DNA of 64,000 nt from an uncultured Ruminococcus sp. (lineage in GTDB: Bacteria > Bacillota > Clostridia > Oscillospirales > Ruminococcaceae), in contig UQYQ01000004.1 of assembly GCA_900545345.1 (NCBI GenBank), forward strand, positions 1-64,000, read 5' to 3'. A model generated the notes under the pieces. It saw only the letters and a program-made list of their open reading frames with translations, was not told where the DNA came from and ran no database searches. This document shows positions 16,190 through 24,810 of this stretch, piece after piece; position 1 is the first letter of the stretch, and every line of letters begins with the position of its first letter. The translations under genes and the position numbers were made by a program.

Positions 16190-16248
16190 ATAAAGTAGCA
16201 GAACGAGAAACACAGTGTCGTGCATTTAGTTTGCGATACTGTGTTTTT
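16190..16248 (+). ncRNA. Candidate small RNA or prematurely terminated leader
   Basis: Between the promoter at 16155 and the atp promoter at 16269 there is no ORF but a perfect terminator. AAACACAGTGTCG pairs with CGATACTGTGTTT over 13 bp with one G-U pair, 16208-16246, followed by TTTTT. The predicted transcript is about 60 bases. The hairpin may also simply terminate the permease operon. The whole 16054-16386 gap contains only this, the two promoters, and a weak TGACAG/CTGTCA stem. Confidence 0.45.
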
Positions 16249-16268
16249 GCTAAATAAGTAAAAAAAGA

Positions 16269-16297
16269 TTGACTTTTGGTCATTTTCGTGTTAAAAT
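16269..16297 (+). promoter_or_regulatory. Promoter of the ATP synthase operon
   Basis: TTGACT (16269-16274), 17 bp, TAAAAT (16292-16297), about 90 bases before the first gene of the operon. Confidence 0.7.
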
Positions 16298-16386
16298 GCT
16301 ACTGTATTATTGAAATGGATATTTTTAATAGTTTTGGCTGATAAAAATTGCTTATTAAAAAAAGTATCTCAACAGGAGTTTTTTTG

Positions 16387-16800
16387 ATGAAAATGCTTAA
16401 TAATACATCACTTAGGAAAATATTTTTAAATATGATTCCCGGTCTGTTTGTATTAACCGTACTGGCATTTTTGATTTCACTTTTTTGGGGATTTAAGTTA
16501 TCAGTGCTGTTGGGGTTTTTAATAGGATTTATTTATGTTGTTTTATCATATTTTTATATGGCTGAAACGATTGTGCGTGCGGTAAGACAGAGTAAAAAAA
16601 AAGCACAGCGTATGATGACAGGCTGTTATATTATTAGGTATTTTGTTTTGATACTGATATGTGCCGCAGCGTTTAAAACAGAATTTTTTAATGTTTTTTG
16701 TGTATTGATTCCGCAGCTTTTTCCAAGAATAGTATTGATGTTTAATAGTTTCACAGAAAGGAAGGCAGTTTTGAATGATAAGTCCTCAGCTGATGAATAG
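16387..16800 (+). CDS. atpI: ATP synthase subunit I-like membrane protein
   Basis: A 137-aa protein with about four transmembrane helices (MIPGLFVLTVLAFLISLF, LLGFLIGFIYVVLSYFYM, IRYFVLILICAAAF, and a C-terminal one). Its position as first gene of the atp operon and the helix pattern fit AtpI, which helps assemble the c-ring. Sequence conservation in this family is low, so the call is mostly by context. AGGAG sits eight bases before the ATG at 16387; a longer frame from a TTG at 16348 has no site. The 3' end overlaps atpB by 26 bases. Confidence 0.78.
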   Translation: MKMLNNTSLRKIFLNMIPGLFVLTVLAFLISLFWGFKLSVLLGFLIGFIYVVLSYFYMAETIVRAVRQSKKKAQRMMTGCYIIRYFVLILICAAAFKTEFFNVFCVLIPQLFPRIVLMFNSFTERKAVLNDKSSADE

Positions 16801-17527
16801 TGCTTTAGATATTCACGGACCTAAAGTAGTTTTTACAATTCCTTATATAAATGTTGATATAACAGAATCTGTGGTTATCGGCTGGCTTTTGATTGTTGTG
16901 ATTGCAGTTTTATGCAAGTTCCTTTCACATAATTTAAAAGTCAAGCCTGAAACAAAAAGACAGGTTATTGCAGAATACGCAGTTGAATTTGTAAATAAAA
17001 GCGTACGCACTTCTATGGGCGAGAAGTATATGTGTTATGCACCGTATATTGCAACTCTTCTTGTATACGCCGCACTTGGAAGTCTGGTAAGCTTATTAGG
17101 GCTTCGTTCAATGACAGCTGATGTTAATGTCACTATTGCGTGGGCACTTATCACATTTGTGCTTATTGAATATACTAAATTTAAAAACAAAGGATTTTTG
17201 GGCTTTTTCAAATCATTCACAGAGCCTGTTGCTGTAATAACACCGATTAATATAATAAGTGAAGTTGCAACACCTGTTTCTATGGCATTTCGTCTGTTCG
17301 GAAATGTCGCAGGAGGTATGGTAATAACGGGCATCATTTATATGGGACTAGGAGGTCTGTCGGAGCTTCTTCACATAAGCTTCGGAATAGGAGGTTTCAC
17401 CGTTAATGTGGCCTCGGTTGGAATTCCGGGAATATTATCTATATATTTTGATTTGTTTGTAGGATGTGTACAGGCATATATATTTGCTACTTTGACAATG
17501 GTCAATGTTGCAGGTGCGGCAGATTAA
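16775..17527 (+). CDS. atpB: F-type ATP synthase subunit a
   Basis: The stator membrane subunit that forms the ion half-channels against the c-ring. 250 aa, five or six transmembrane helices. The essential arginine is in FRLFGNVAGGMV, and the last helices (FDLFVGCVQAYIFATLTMV) carry the conserved Gln. AAAGGAAGG precedes the ATG. Overlap with atpI and a 91-base gap to atpE. Because the c subunit is of sodium type, this channel should conduct Na+. Confidence 0.96.
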   Translation: MISPQLMNSALDIHGPKVVFTIPYINVDITESVVIGWLLIVVIAVLCKFLSHNLKVKPETKRQVIAEYAVEFVNKSVRTSMGEKYMCYAPYIATLLVYAALGSLVSLLGLRSMTADVNVTIAWALITFVLIEYTKFKNKGFLGFFKSFTEPVAVITPINIISEVATPVSMAFRLFGNVAGGMVITGIIYMGLGGLSELLHISFGIGGFTVNVASVGIPGILSIYFDLFVGCVQAYIFATLTMVNVAGAAD

Positions 17528-17618
17528 GCTTAAAAGAAGTTAAAAAATCCATAAACAGATGTTAAGTCTGTTCTTGGTTTTAATAAAAGAAAATATTTTT
17601 AAATTGGAGGATATTATT

Positions 17619-17882
17619 ATGGAACTAATTGCAAGGGCTATCGTTATGGGATGTTCGGCACTGGGTGCAGGTTTGGCAATGATTGCGGGTATCGGACCTG
17701 GTATCGGTGAAGGTTTCGCAGTAGGCAAAGCCATTGAATCAATGGCAAGACAGCCTGAAGCTTCAGGTGACTGCACAAGAACAATGTTTATCGGATGTGC
17801 TATTGCCGAATCAACAGGTATCTATGCTTTTGTTGTGGCACTTTTACTCATGTTTGCCAATCCGTTCATTGGTAAGCTTTAA
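17619..17882 (+). CDS. atpE: F-type ATP synthase c subunit, probable Na+ type
   Basis: An 87-aa two-helix hairpin forming the rotor ring. The second helix has AIAESTGIY with Glu64, Ser65, Thr66 and Tyr69, the sodium-ligand set. The first helix has GIGEGFAVG with Glu31 where most Na+ rings have Gln, giving the two-carboxylate pattern described for some anaerobes such as Fusobacterium. The polar loop is ARQPEA. TTGGAGG sits just upstream of the ATG at 17619; an in-frame start at 17559 has no site. Ion choice is inferred from these residues. Confidence 0.96.
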   Translation: MELIARAIVMGCSALGAGLAMIAGIGPGIGEGFAVGKAIESMARQPEASGDCTRTMFIGCAIAESTGIYAFVVALLLMFANPFIGKL

Positions 17883-17959
17883 AGAGAAACATAATTGGTT
17901 TTATAAGAGTTTAAATTTAAAATAGGAGGAATGCTCCTTAAAGGGGGTATATTATCAGT

Positions 17960-18469
17960 ATGATTTATGCAAGAGTAACTGATTTTTTCTCAATTGATTT
18001 GGGGACTATTATTCCTACATTACTCAATACTTTAATTATGTTTTTAGTGCTGAAGCATTTCTTATTCAAACCTGTTAATGCTGTTTTGGATAAAAGAAAG
18101 GCTGAGGTTCAAAAAACCTATGATGATGCTGATGAAGCTAATAAAATCGCAGAGGAATACAAGGCAGAGTATACTCAAAAGATTTCGGGAGCAAAGGAAG
18201 AATCAGCAAGAATCATTGATATTGCCACAAAAAGAGCTAATTCCCGTTCGGATGAAATCATAACAGAGGCTAAGGCTGAGGCTAAACATATTGTTGCCAA
18301 TGCACACAGCGAGATTGAAAAGGAAAAGAAGATTGCTGTTAATGAAATTAAGGACGAGATTACGGGTATGGTATTTGATGTGGCCGGAAAGGTTGTTAAC
18401 AAACAGCTGAGCTGTGATGATAACGAAAGACTTATTGAAGAGTTTATTGATAATGTGGGTGAGCTGTAA
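17960..18469 (+). CDS. atpF: F-type ATP synthase subunit b
   Basis: The peripheral stalk subunit. 169 aa, one N-terminal transmembrane helix (TIIPTLLNTLIMFLVLKHFL) followed by a long charged helix rich in Ala, Lys and Glu that dimerises. FKPVNAVLDKRKAEV just after the membrane segment is the typical start of the stalk. AAAGGGGG precedes the ATG. The stop codon shares one base with the atpH start. Confidence 0.94.
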   Translation: MIYARVTDFFSIDLGTIIPTLLNTLIMFLVLKHFLFKPVNAVLDKRKAEVQKTYDDADEANKIAEEYKAEYTQKISGAKEESARIIDIATKRANSRSDEIITEAKAEAKHIVANAHSEIEKEKKIAVNEIKDEITGMVFDVAGKVVNKQLSCDDNERLIEEFIDNVGEL

Positions 18470-19011
18470 TGAAAGGTTCATTAGAGACAAACTATGCCGA
18501 GGCTTTGTTCGAGCTTTGCAAAGAGCGAGAGAATTTGGATGAGGTACATTCGGAAATGTCTTGGCTTGCAGAGGTTCTTGAAAAGAATGAGGAACTGCTG
18601 AAATTTTTAAATGCACCGACTATTGAAGCGGCAGACAGGAAAAAAGTTTTAAATAATGTTTTTGAGGGTGAGCTTTCAAAAACCGCTTTTGATTTTTTAT
18701 GTGTTGCTGTTGATAATAAGCGAATAAAATATATGCCAAAAATAATTGAGAGCTTTAACTCATTATATAATGAAGAGAAGAATATTTTAGAGGTTACGGC
18801 TATTACAACAATACCGCTTTCGGAAACACTAAGGGAAAAGCTTATAAAAAAGCTTGAAAGTGTATCCGGAAATACAATAGTATTGAAAGAAAAGATTGAT
18901 AAGTCGATAATAGGCGGAATTGTACTTGAGTATAGTAATACTCAAATTCAGGGAAGTGTAAAGCACAAGCTTGACGAACTTCGTGAAAGAATTAATTCTG
19001 TGATAGCATAG
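18469..19011 (+). CDS. atpH: F-type ATP synthase subunit delta
   Basis: Connects the b-subunit stalk to the top of the alpha-beta hexamer. 180 aa, with N-terminal helical domain (NYAEALFELCKE) and the conserved C-terminal sequence DKSIIGGIVLEYSNTQIQGS. Start overlaps the atpF stop by one base, indicating coupling. Length is normal. Confidence 0.94.
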   Translation: MKGSLETNYAEALFELCKERENLDEVHSEMSWLAEVLEKNEELLKFLNAPTIEAADRKKVLNNVFEGELSKTAFDFLCVAVDNKRIKYMPKIIESFNSLYNEEKNILEVTAITTIPLSETLREKLIKKLESVSGNTIVLKEKIDKSIIGGIVLEYSNTQIQGSVKHKLDELRERINSVIA

Positions 19012-19069
19012 TACTGTAAGTTACGGTGTGTGAAAATAACAGGTTTTTAGAAAGGTACGGTATTTGATT

Positions 19070-20587
19070 ATGAAATTACGACCTGATGAGATAACAAGTA
19101 TAATCAAAGAACAAATCAAAAACTATCAAAGTGAAATTCAGTATTCCGACGTCGGAACGGTTGTAACAGTCGGCGACGGAATTTCAAAAATACACGGTCT
19201 TGATAATTGTATGTCAGGCGAGCTTCTTGACTTCGGAAACGGTGTTTTCGGTATGGCTCTGAATTTGGAGCAGGATTTCGTCGGTGCGGTTTTGCTCGGC
19301 GATGATGAGAATATCAAAGAAGGAACTCTTGTTAAAAGAACAGGTAAGATTGTATCTGTTCCTGTTGGTGATGAGCTTATCGGAAGAGTAGTTAATGCAT
19401 TGGGTGAGCCGATTGACGGCAAGGGTGCAATTTTAACTAAGGAAACAAGACCTATCGAATGTCCGGCATTTGGTATAATCACAAGACAGTCGGTTGACAG
19501 ACCTCTTCAGACAGGTATAAAATCAATTGACTCGATGATTCCTATCGGAAGAGGACAGCGTGAGCTTATTATCGGTGACAGACAAACAGGAAAGACAACC
19601 ATTGCACTTGATACAATTATAAATCAAGCCGGTAAAGATGTTATTTGTATTTATGTAGCTATCGGGCAGAAAAGCTCAACGGTTGCCGATGTTGTAAATA
19701 CTCTCACAAAAGCAGGAGCTATGGATTACACAGTTGTGGTTAGTGCGTCAGCTTCAGAGCTTTCTCCGCTTCAGTATATAGCACCGTATTCAGGATGCTC
19801 TATCGGTGAACATTTTATGCTTCAGGGTAAAGATGTTCTTTGTGTATATGATGATTTATTAAAGCATGCTGTGGCTTACAGAACAATGTCGCTTCTGCTT
19901 CAAAGACCTACAGGCCGTGAAGCGTATCCGGGTGATGTATTTTATCTTCATTCCAGACTTCTTGAACGTGCTTGTAACTTAAATAAGGATTACGGAGGAG
20001 GTTCGCTGACAGCACTTCCTATTATAGAAACTCAGGCAGGAGATGTTTCTGCATATATTCCTACTAATGTAATATCCATTACCGACGGACAGATTTTCTT
20101 AGAGAGTGAGCTGTTCCATTCAGGTGTCAGACCTGCTGTAAATCCGGGTATTTCGGTTTCCAGAGTAGGAGGAGCAGCACAGATAAAGGCAATGAAGAAG
20201 GTAGCAGGTTCGCTCAAGCTTCTTTATTCGCAGTACAGAGAGCTTCAATCATTCTCTCAGTTCGGTTCTGATTTGGATAAAGATACAAAACGCAGACTGG
20301 ACCAGGGTGAAAGAATCGTTGAAGTTTTAAAGCAGGATAAGAGTGCTCCTGTAAAAGTAGAAAATCAGGTAGTTATAATCTATGCTGTGGTAAATAATTA
20401 TTTGAAGGATATTCCTGTTGACAGAATAAAAGAGTTTGAATCGGAGCTTTATAAATATATGGATTCACAGGGTTCGGAAATTATAAGCGATATTGCAAAA
20501 ACAAAGGATTTGTCTAAGGAAACAGAAGAGAAGCTAAAGTCAGCACTTAATAAATTCGTTGAAGATTTTAAAGCTTCTGAGAAATAA
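19070..20587 (+). CDS. atpA: F-type ATP synthase subunit alpha
   Basis: The non-catalytic nucleotide-binding subunit, about 505 aa. P-loop GDRQTGKTT, RPTGREAYPGDVFYLHSRLL and the arginine finger region SVSRVGGAAQ are intact. The start is ambiguous: ATG at 19070 gives MKLRPDEITSIIKEQ, which matches the family, but AAAGG at 19052-19055 is 14 bases away and better spaced for an in-frame TTG at 19064, which would add two residues. The gene follows atpH after about 50 bases. Confidence 0.97.
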   Translation: MKLRPDEITSIIKEQIKNYQSEIQYSDVGTVVTVGDGISKIHGLDNCMSGELLDFGNGVFGMALNLEQDFVGAVLLGDDENIKEGTLVKRTGKIVSVPVGDELIGRVVNALGEPIDGKGAILTKETRPIECPAFGIITRQSVDRPLQTGIKSIDSMIPIGRGQRELIIGDRQTGKTTIALDTIINQAGKDVICIYVAIGQKSSTVADVVNTLTKAGAMDYTVVVSASASELSPLQYIAPYSGCSIGEHFMLQGKDVLCVYDDLLKHAVAYRTMSLLLQRPTGREAYPGDVFYLHSRLLERACNLNKDYGGGSLTALPIIETQAGDVSAYIPTNVISITDGQIFLESELFHSGVRPAVNPGISVSRVGGAAQIKAMKKVAGSLKLLYSQYRELQSFSQFGSDLDKDTKRRLDQGERIVEVLKQDKSAPVKVENQVVIIYAVVNNYLKDIPVDRIKEFESELYKYMDSQGSEIISDIAKTKDLSKETEEKLKSALNKFVEDFKASEK

Positions 20588-20607
20588 TTTTAAAAGAAGG
20601 TGACAAT

Positions 20608-21507
20608 GTGGCAACGGCTAATATCAAAGATGTCAAGCGAAGAATAAAAAGCGTTGAAAATACTATGCAGATTACAAAAGCTATGGAGCTTGTTGCAACT
20701 TCAAAATTAAGAAGCGCCAAAGAAAGAGCAGTTGCTTCACAGCCTTATTTCAATACACTCTATCAAACAATGTGTGAAATTCAAAGTGACAGAAGCTTTA
20801 AATCAATTTACACTAAAAAAGAATTTTTAAAAACTGTTCTGGTTATAGTTTTAGCAGGTGACAGGGGATTAGCAGGAGGTTTTAATCATAATGTGATTAA
20901 GCTTGCAGAAGAAAAGATAAAGTCACTTGAAGAAAGCGGACACACAGTTAAGGTTTTTCCTATCGGCAAAAAAGCAGTTGAGCATTTTGAAAAAAGCAAG
21001 GCTGAGATTTTTAATAAAGAGTATTTGGTAAGTGACAATCTTACTATGAGCAGGGCCTTGAAGCTAAGCGATAATATTTTGTCCGGTTTCAGAAACGGCG
21101 AGTATGATAAGGTTGAGCTTGTTTATACTACATTTGTTTCAACGCTGACGCAAAATGCTTTGAGTATAACCGTTCTACCTATAGAGAATAATGATTTAAG
21201 CAATGAAAATAATCAAAAAAATTCGGATAACGGTCCAAAGACAGCCGGTTCGCTGACGGTGTATGAACCATCACCGGAAGAGGTTTTTGACGGGCTTATT
21301 CCTAAATATATTTCAGGTCTTTTATTTTGCTCGATTGTTGACTCATATGCTGCTGAACAAGCTGCAAGGCGAACAGCTATGGAGTCGGCAAGTGATAATG
21401 CAAGTGAAATGATTGACAGCTTATCCTTGTTATATAACAGAGCAAGGCAAGCTCAGATTACTCAGGAGTTAAATGAGATTGTTTCAGGACAAATGGGTAA
21501 CAATTAG
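20608..21507 (+). CDS. atpG: F-type ATP synthase subunit gamma
   Basis: The central rotor shaft. 299 aa, coiled N- and C-terminal helices: NIKDVKRRIKSVENTMQITK and MESASDNASEMIDSLSLLYN, then RARQAQITQELNEIVSG. The start is GTG at 20608 with AGAAGGTGA upstream; a nearby ATG two bases earlier is out of frame. An asparagine-rich insertion (ENNDLSNENNQKNSDNG) in the middle domain is slightly unusual but typical of variable-loop regions. Confidence 0.96.
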   Translation: MATANIKDVKRRIKSVENTMQITKAMELVATSKLRSAKERAVASQPYFNTLYQTMCEIQSDRSFKSIYTKKEFLKTVLVIVLAGDRGLAGGFNHNVIKLAEEKIKSLEESGHTVKVFPIGKKAVEHFEKSKAEIFNKEYLVSDNLTMSRALKLSDNILSGFRNGEYDKVELVYTTFVSTLTQNALSITVLPIENNDLSNENNQKNSDNGPKTAGSLTVYEPSPEEVFDGLIPKYISGLLFCSIVDSYAAEQAARRTAMESASDNASEMIDSLSLLYNRARQAQITQELNEIVSGQMGNN

Positions 21508-21523
21508 AAAGGTGGCAGGACAA

Positions 21524-22921
21524 GTGAGTGATAAAAACATCGGAAAAATTGTGCAGATAGTCGGTGCAGTTGTTGATATTAAGTTTGATAAAAACAATCT
21601 TCCGAATCTTTTGCATGCTATTGAAATTGATAACAACGGAACAAAGGTTGTTGTTGAGGTTGCTCAGCATATAGGTGATGATATTGTAAGATGTATTTCA
21701 ATGAGTTCGACTGACGGACTTGTCAGAGGTATGGACGCTGTGAACACCGGAAAAACAATTTCCGTTCCTGTAGGTAAAGAGACACTTTCAAGAATGTTTA
21801 ATCTTTTAGGTGAGCCTGTTGATAACAAGCCTGCACCTGAAACAAAAGAAAAATGGGAAATTCACAGAAACCCTCCGTCATATGAAGAACAGGCGGCATC
21901 TAATGAGGTTTTAGAAACCGGTATTAAGGTTATTGACCTTATTGCGCCTTACTTAAAAGGCGGAAAAATCGGGCTGTTCGGCGGTGCAGGAGTCGGTAAA
22001 ACTGTTTTAATTCAGGAGCTTATTAACAATGTTGCAAACCAGCACGGTGGAATTTCGGTTTTCACAGGTGTCGGTGAGCGTACTCGTGAGGGTAATGACC
22101 TTTATCACGAAATGAAGGATTCGGGGGTTCTGGATAAAACCGTCTTAGTGTACGGTCAGATGAATGAGCCGCCCGGAGCCAGAATGAGAGTGGGACTTTC
22201 GGGACTTACTATGGCTGAGTATTTCAGAGATGTTGAAGGACAGGATGTTTTGCTGTTTATTGATAATATTTTCAGATTTACTCAGGCAGGTTCTGAGGTT
22301 TCGGCACTTTTAGGACGTATGCCGTCAGCCGTTGGATATCAACCTACTTTGGCAACGGAAATGGGTGCTTTGCAGGAGAGAATCACATCAACAAGTAAAG
22401 GCTCAATAACATCAGTTCAGGCTGTATATGTGCCTGCCGATGACTTGACAGACCCTGCACCTGCAACAACATTTGCTCACTTGGATGCAACAACCGTACT
22501 TTCAAGAAACATTGCTTCGCTTGGAATTTATCCTGCCGTTGACCCTCTTGAGTCAAACTCAAGAATTCTTTCGCCTGAAATTGTCGGCAAGGAGCATTAC
22601 GAAGTTGCAAGGGAAGTTCAGTCAATTCTTCAAAGATATAAAGAGCTTCAGGATATTATTGCAATTATGGGTATGGACGAGTTGTCTGATGAAGATAAGA
22701 TGACTGTAAACCGTGCAAGAAAGGTTCAAAGGTTCTTATCACAGCCATTCTCGGTTGCAGAGCAGTTTACAGGTATGAAAGGCAAGTATGTTCCGATAAA
22801 AGAAACAATTCGTGGATTTAAAGAGATTATCGAAGGCAAGCATGATGACATTCCCGAATCTGCATTTTTGTTTGCAGGTACAATTGATGATGTTGTTCAG
22901 AAAGCTAAAGAGAGTGAATAG
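21524..22921 (+). CDS. atpD: F-type ATP synthase subunit beta
   Basis: The catalytic subunit, 465 aa. P-loop GGAGVGKTVLIQEL, catalytic Glu in GVGERTREGNDL, Walker B VLLFIDNIFRFTQAGSEVSA and the DELSDED motif are all present. The GTG at 21524 (VSDKNIGKIVQIVGAVVD) is taken as the start because GGTGG lies just upstream; the longer frame from 21473 overlaps atpG and has no site. Confidence 0.97.
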   Translation: MSDKNIGKIVQIVGAVVDIKFDKNNLPNLLHAIEIDNNGTKVVVEVAQHIGDDIVRCISMSSTDGLVRGMDAVNTGKTISVPVGKETLSRMFNLLGEPVDNKPAPETKEKWEIHRNPPSYEEQAASNEVLETGIKVIDLIAPYLKGGKIGLFGGAGVGKTVLIQELINNVANQHGGISVFTGVGERTREGNDLYHEMKDSGVLDKTVLVYGQMNEPPGARMRVGLSGLTMAEYFRDVEGQDVLLFIDNIFRFTQAGSEVSALLGRMPSAVGYQPTLATEMGALQERITSTSKGSITSVQAVYVPADDLTDPAPATTFAHLDATTVLSRNIASLGIYPAVDPLESNSRILSPEIVGKEHYEVAREVQSILQRYKELQDIIAIMGMDELSDEDKMTVNRARKVQRFLSQPFSVAEQFTGMKGKYVPIKETIRGFKEIIEGKHDDIPESAFLFAGTIDDVVQKAKESE

Positions 22922-22979
22922 TAAACAGGTTTCTTGAAAGCAAATTTTATAAAAAGTTTACGCATAGATGGTGATTAGC

Positions 22980-23387
22980 ATGAAAACTTATAAACTTAAA
23001 ATTGTCACACCAGAAAAGATTTTCTTTGATGGTGAAACCGAGCAGATTACTATAAGGACTACCGAAGGCGATATAGGTATACTTGCGGGTCACATCAAGT
23101 ATGTATGCAATATTGTTGCAGGTCCGTTAAAAGTGAAACAGGAAAATGGTGAATACCGTGCTGCTGCACTTTCAGAGGGAATATTAAAAGTGTCTGATGA
23201 AGGCGTCACGGTTTTATCAAGTACTGCTGAATGGGCAGATGAAATTGACTTGGAAAGAGCTGAAAGGGCTAAACAGAAAGCTGAGAATATACTGGCGGAT
23301 AAGTCAAGAATCGATGACTTTGACAGAGCGGAAATAAAATTAAAGAGAGCTTTGACAAGAATAAGTGTTAGCACAAAGTACATGTAA
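22980..23387 (+). CDS. atpC: F-type ATP synthase subunit epsilon
   Basis: Rotor-end regulatory subunit, 135 aa. N-terminal beta-sandwich (KLKIVTPEKIFFDGETEQI, TTEGDIGILAGH) and a C-terminal two-helix segment (ERAERAKQKAENIL, AEIKLKRALTRI). GGTGAT five bases before the ATG at 22980 selects it over an in-frame ATG at 22968, the same arrangement as in the ABC ATPase gene above. Last gene of the operon. Confidence 0.94.
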   Translation: MKTYKLKIVTPEKIFFDGETEQITIRTTEGDIGILAGHIKYVCNIVAGPLKVKQENGEYRAAALSEGILKVSDEGVTVLSSTAEWADEIDLERAERAKQKAENILADKSRIDDFDRAEIKLKRALTRISVSTKYM

Positions 23388-23392
23388 AATAT

Positions 23393-23421
23393 AACCCCCT
23401 TGGAAAACTTCCAAGGGGGTT
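23393..23421. terminator. Terminator of the atp operon, probably bidirectional
   Basis: AACCCCCTTGGAA pairs perfectly with TTCCAAGGGGGTT over 13 bp with a 3-base loop. It separates convergent atpC and the GH43 gene. T-rich runs lie on both sides. Confidence 0.9.
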
Positions 23422-23427
23422 GCAGTT

Positions 23428-24777
23428 TTATTTAATAAATATAAATGATTTTAATTCAAACAGATATCTGTCTTTAAAAAATTCACCGGTCCACCCGGAA
23501 TAGTCAGTGGTTATCTTAAAAAACAGAGCGTGTCTGCCGGTTACATTTTTAACAGCGGTGTTTATGATTGCGTTGTCATGACCTATATGACAAACACCTA
23601 TCTCTTCACCGTTTTCACTATCTATTATAATATGCATATCGCAGTCACAGCCACAGCCGTTTATTTGAGCAAAAAACTGCATAGTTTTACTCGAATAATC
23701 ATCACCGAAATCGAAGTATTTATATCCGATTACACAGCCCTCTTTTATGCCTGTTATAACCCGCTCAAAGATGTTTTTTTCGGTTATTAAAGCTCCGCCT
23801 TTAAGAACACAGGCAATGTCAGCAGGTGTTTCACAATACGGCGAAAGCGCTTCTTCAAAACCCAGTGAAGTCATTTCCACAGTCGGTATGCTTCCGTCCG
23901 GCAGTATTTCAATCTTTTCAACGCATCCTCGGCGGGACATTATAGTTCCGTTTGTCATGCGGTGATAAAAAATATACCACTGACCGTTTATACAAGCAAT
24001 AGAACCATGATTATTTCCTGCCGGATAGCCGTCACCGTTATCTACTATATATCCACGATATGTGAATGGTCCTGTAGGCTTGTTTGAAGTTGCATAGGCA
24101 AGTCGGCTGCCTTTTTTTGGTGAATAAATCAGGTAGTAAGTGTCATCGATTTTACGCATAGAAGCAGCTTCAAAAAACAGCTTTTCATTTTCATCGAAGC
24201 CATTTTCTTCTGACACCTCACATGGGATAATATGTTCAATACAGCTGCCATCTAAGATTTCATACATATTTTCGGAGTTTAGCTCAGCCATAAATGATCT
24301 CTCAAATCCGCAGTAAATATAAACCCTTCCATCATCGTCAGCAAAAACACCGGGATCGATAAACCAACCGTTACAGCATATCTCATCGGGGATTGTGTAT
24401 TTATACTTTGACAGAAGCTTAAACGGACCTTCAGGTTTGTCACTTACTGCAACACAGCCCTTTGCATTTATAATATAAGCATAGAGATAATATTTACCGT
24501 CCTTTTCTATAACATCGGGTGCGTAAAGCTCATTATTTTCAGCAGTCCAGTCTGTGTCTGAAGTATGGTCTGAATCAGATTGTGTATGAAAAATATCACC
24601 GTGACAAGTCCAATCATTTAAGTTATTAACTGATGCACTCCAGCATTTTAAGACATAATCGCAGAATTTATCGGATCCGGGCTTATCATGGGAACCGTAT
24701 ATATAAACTCTGTCACCAAAAACTCTCGGTTCTCCGTCGGGGATATATTCCCAATTGGGCAGGTACGGATTAGCCAT
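23428..24777 (-). CDS. GH43-family glycoside hydrolase, intracellular
   Basis: A 449-aa five-bladed propeller enzyme of glycoside hydrolase family 43, whose members cleave arabinose- or xylose-containing or galactan side chains. The catalytic base is probably Asp14 in YIPDGEPRVFGDRVYIYGSHD, the modulator Asp is in FIDPGVFADDDG, and the acid Glu is in FFEAASM. GYPAGNNHGSIACINGQW is also typical. A C-terminal ~120-residue beta domain follows. There is no signal peptide, so it should act on imported oligosaccharides. AAAGGAG precedes the ATG. It starts only 33 bases after pyk on the same strand and probably shares its transcript. Confidence 0.88.
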   Translation of the reverse strand: MANPYLPNWEYIPDGEPRVFGDRVYIYGSHDKPGSDKFCDYVLKCWSASVNNLNDWTCHGDIFHTQSDSDHTSDTDWTAENNELYAPDVIEKDGKYYLYAYIINAKGCVAVSDKPEGPFKLLSKYKYTIPDEICCNGWFIDPGVFADDDGRVYIYCGFERSFMAELNSENMYEILDGSCIEHIIPCEVSEENGFDENEKLFFEAASMRKIDDTYYLIYSPKKGSRLAYATSNKPTGPFTYRGYIVDNGDGYPAGNNHGSIACINGQWYIFYHRMTNGTIMSRRGCVEKIEILPDGSIPTVEMTSLGFEEALSPYCETPADIACVLKGGALITEKNIFERVITGIKEGCVIGYKYFDFGDDYSSKTMQFFAQINGCGCDCDMHIIIDSENGEEIGVCHIGHDNAIINTAVKNVTGRHALFFKITTDYSGWTGEFFKDRYLFELKSFIFIK

Positions 24778-24810
24778 CTTTTTCTCCTTTACACATCATT
24801 TCCTTATTTA

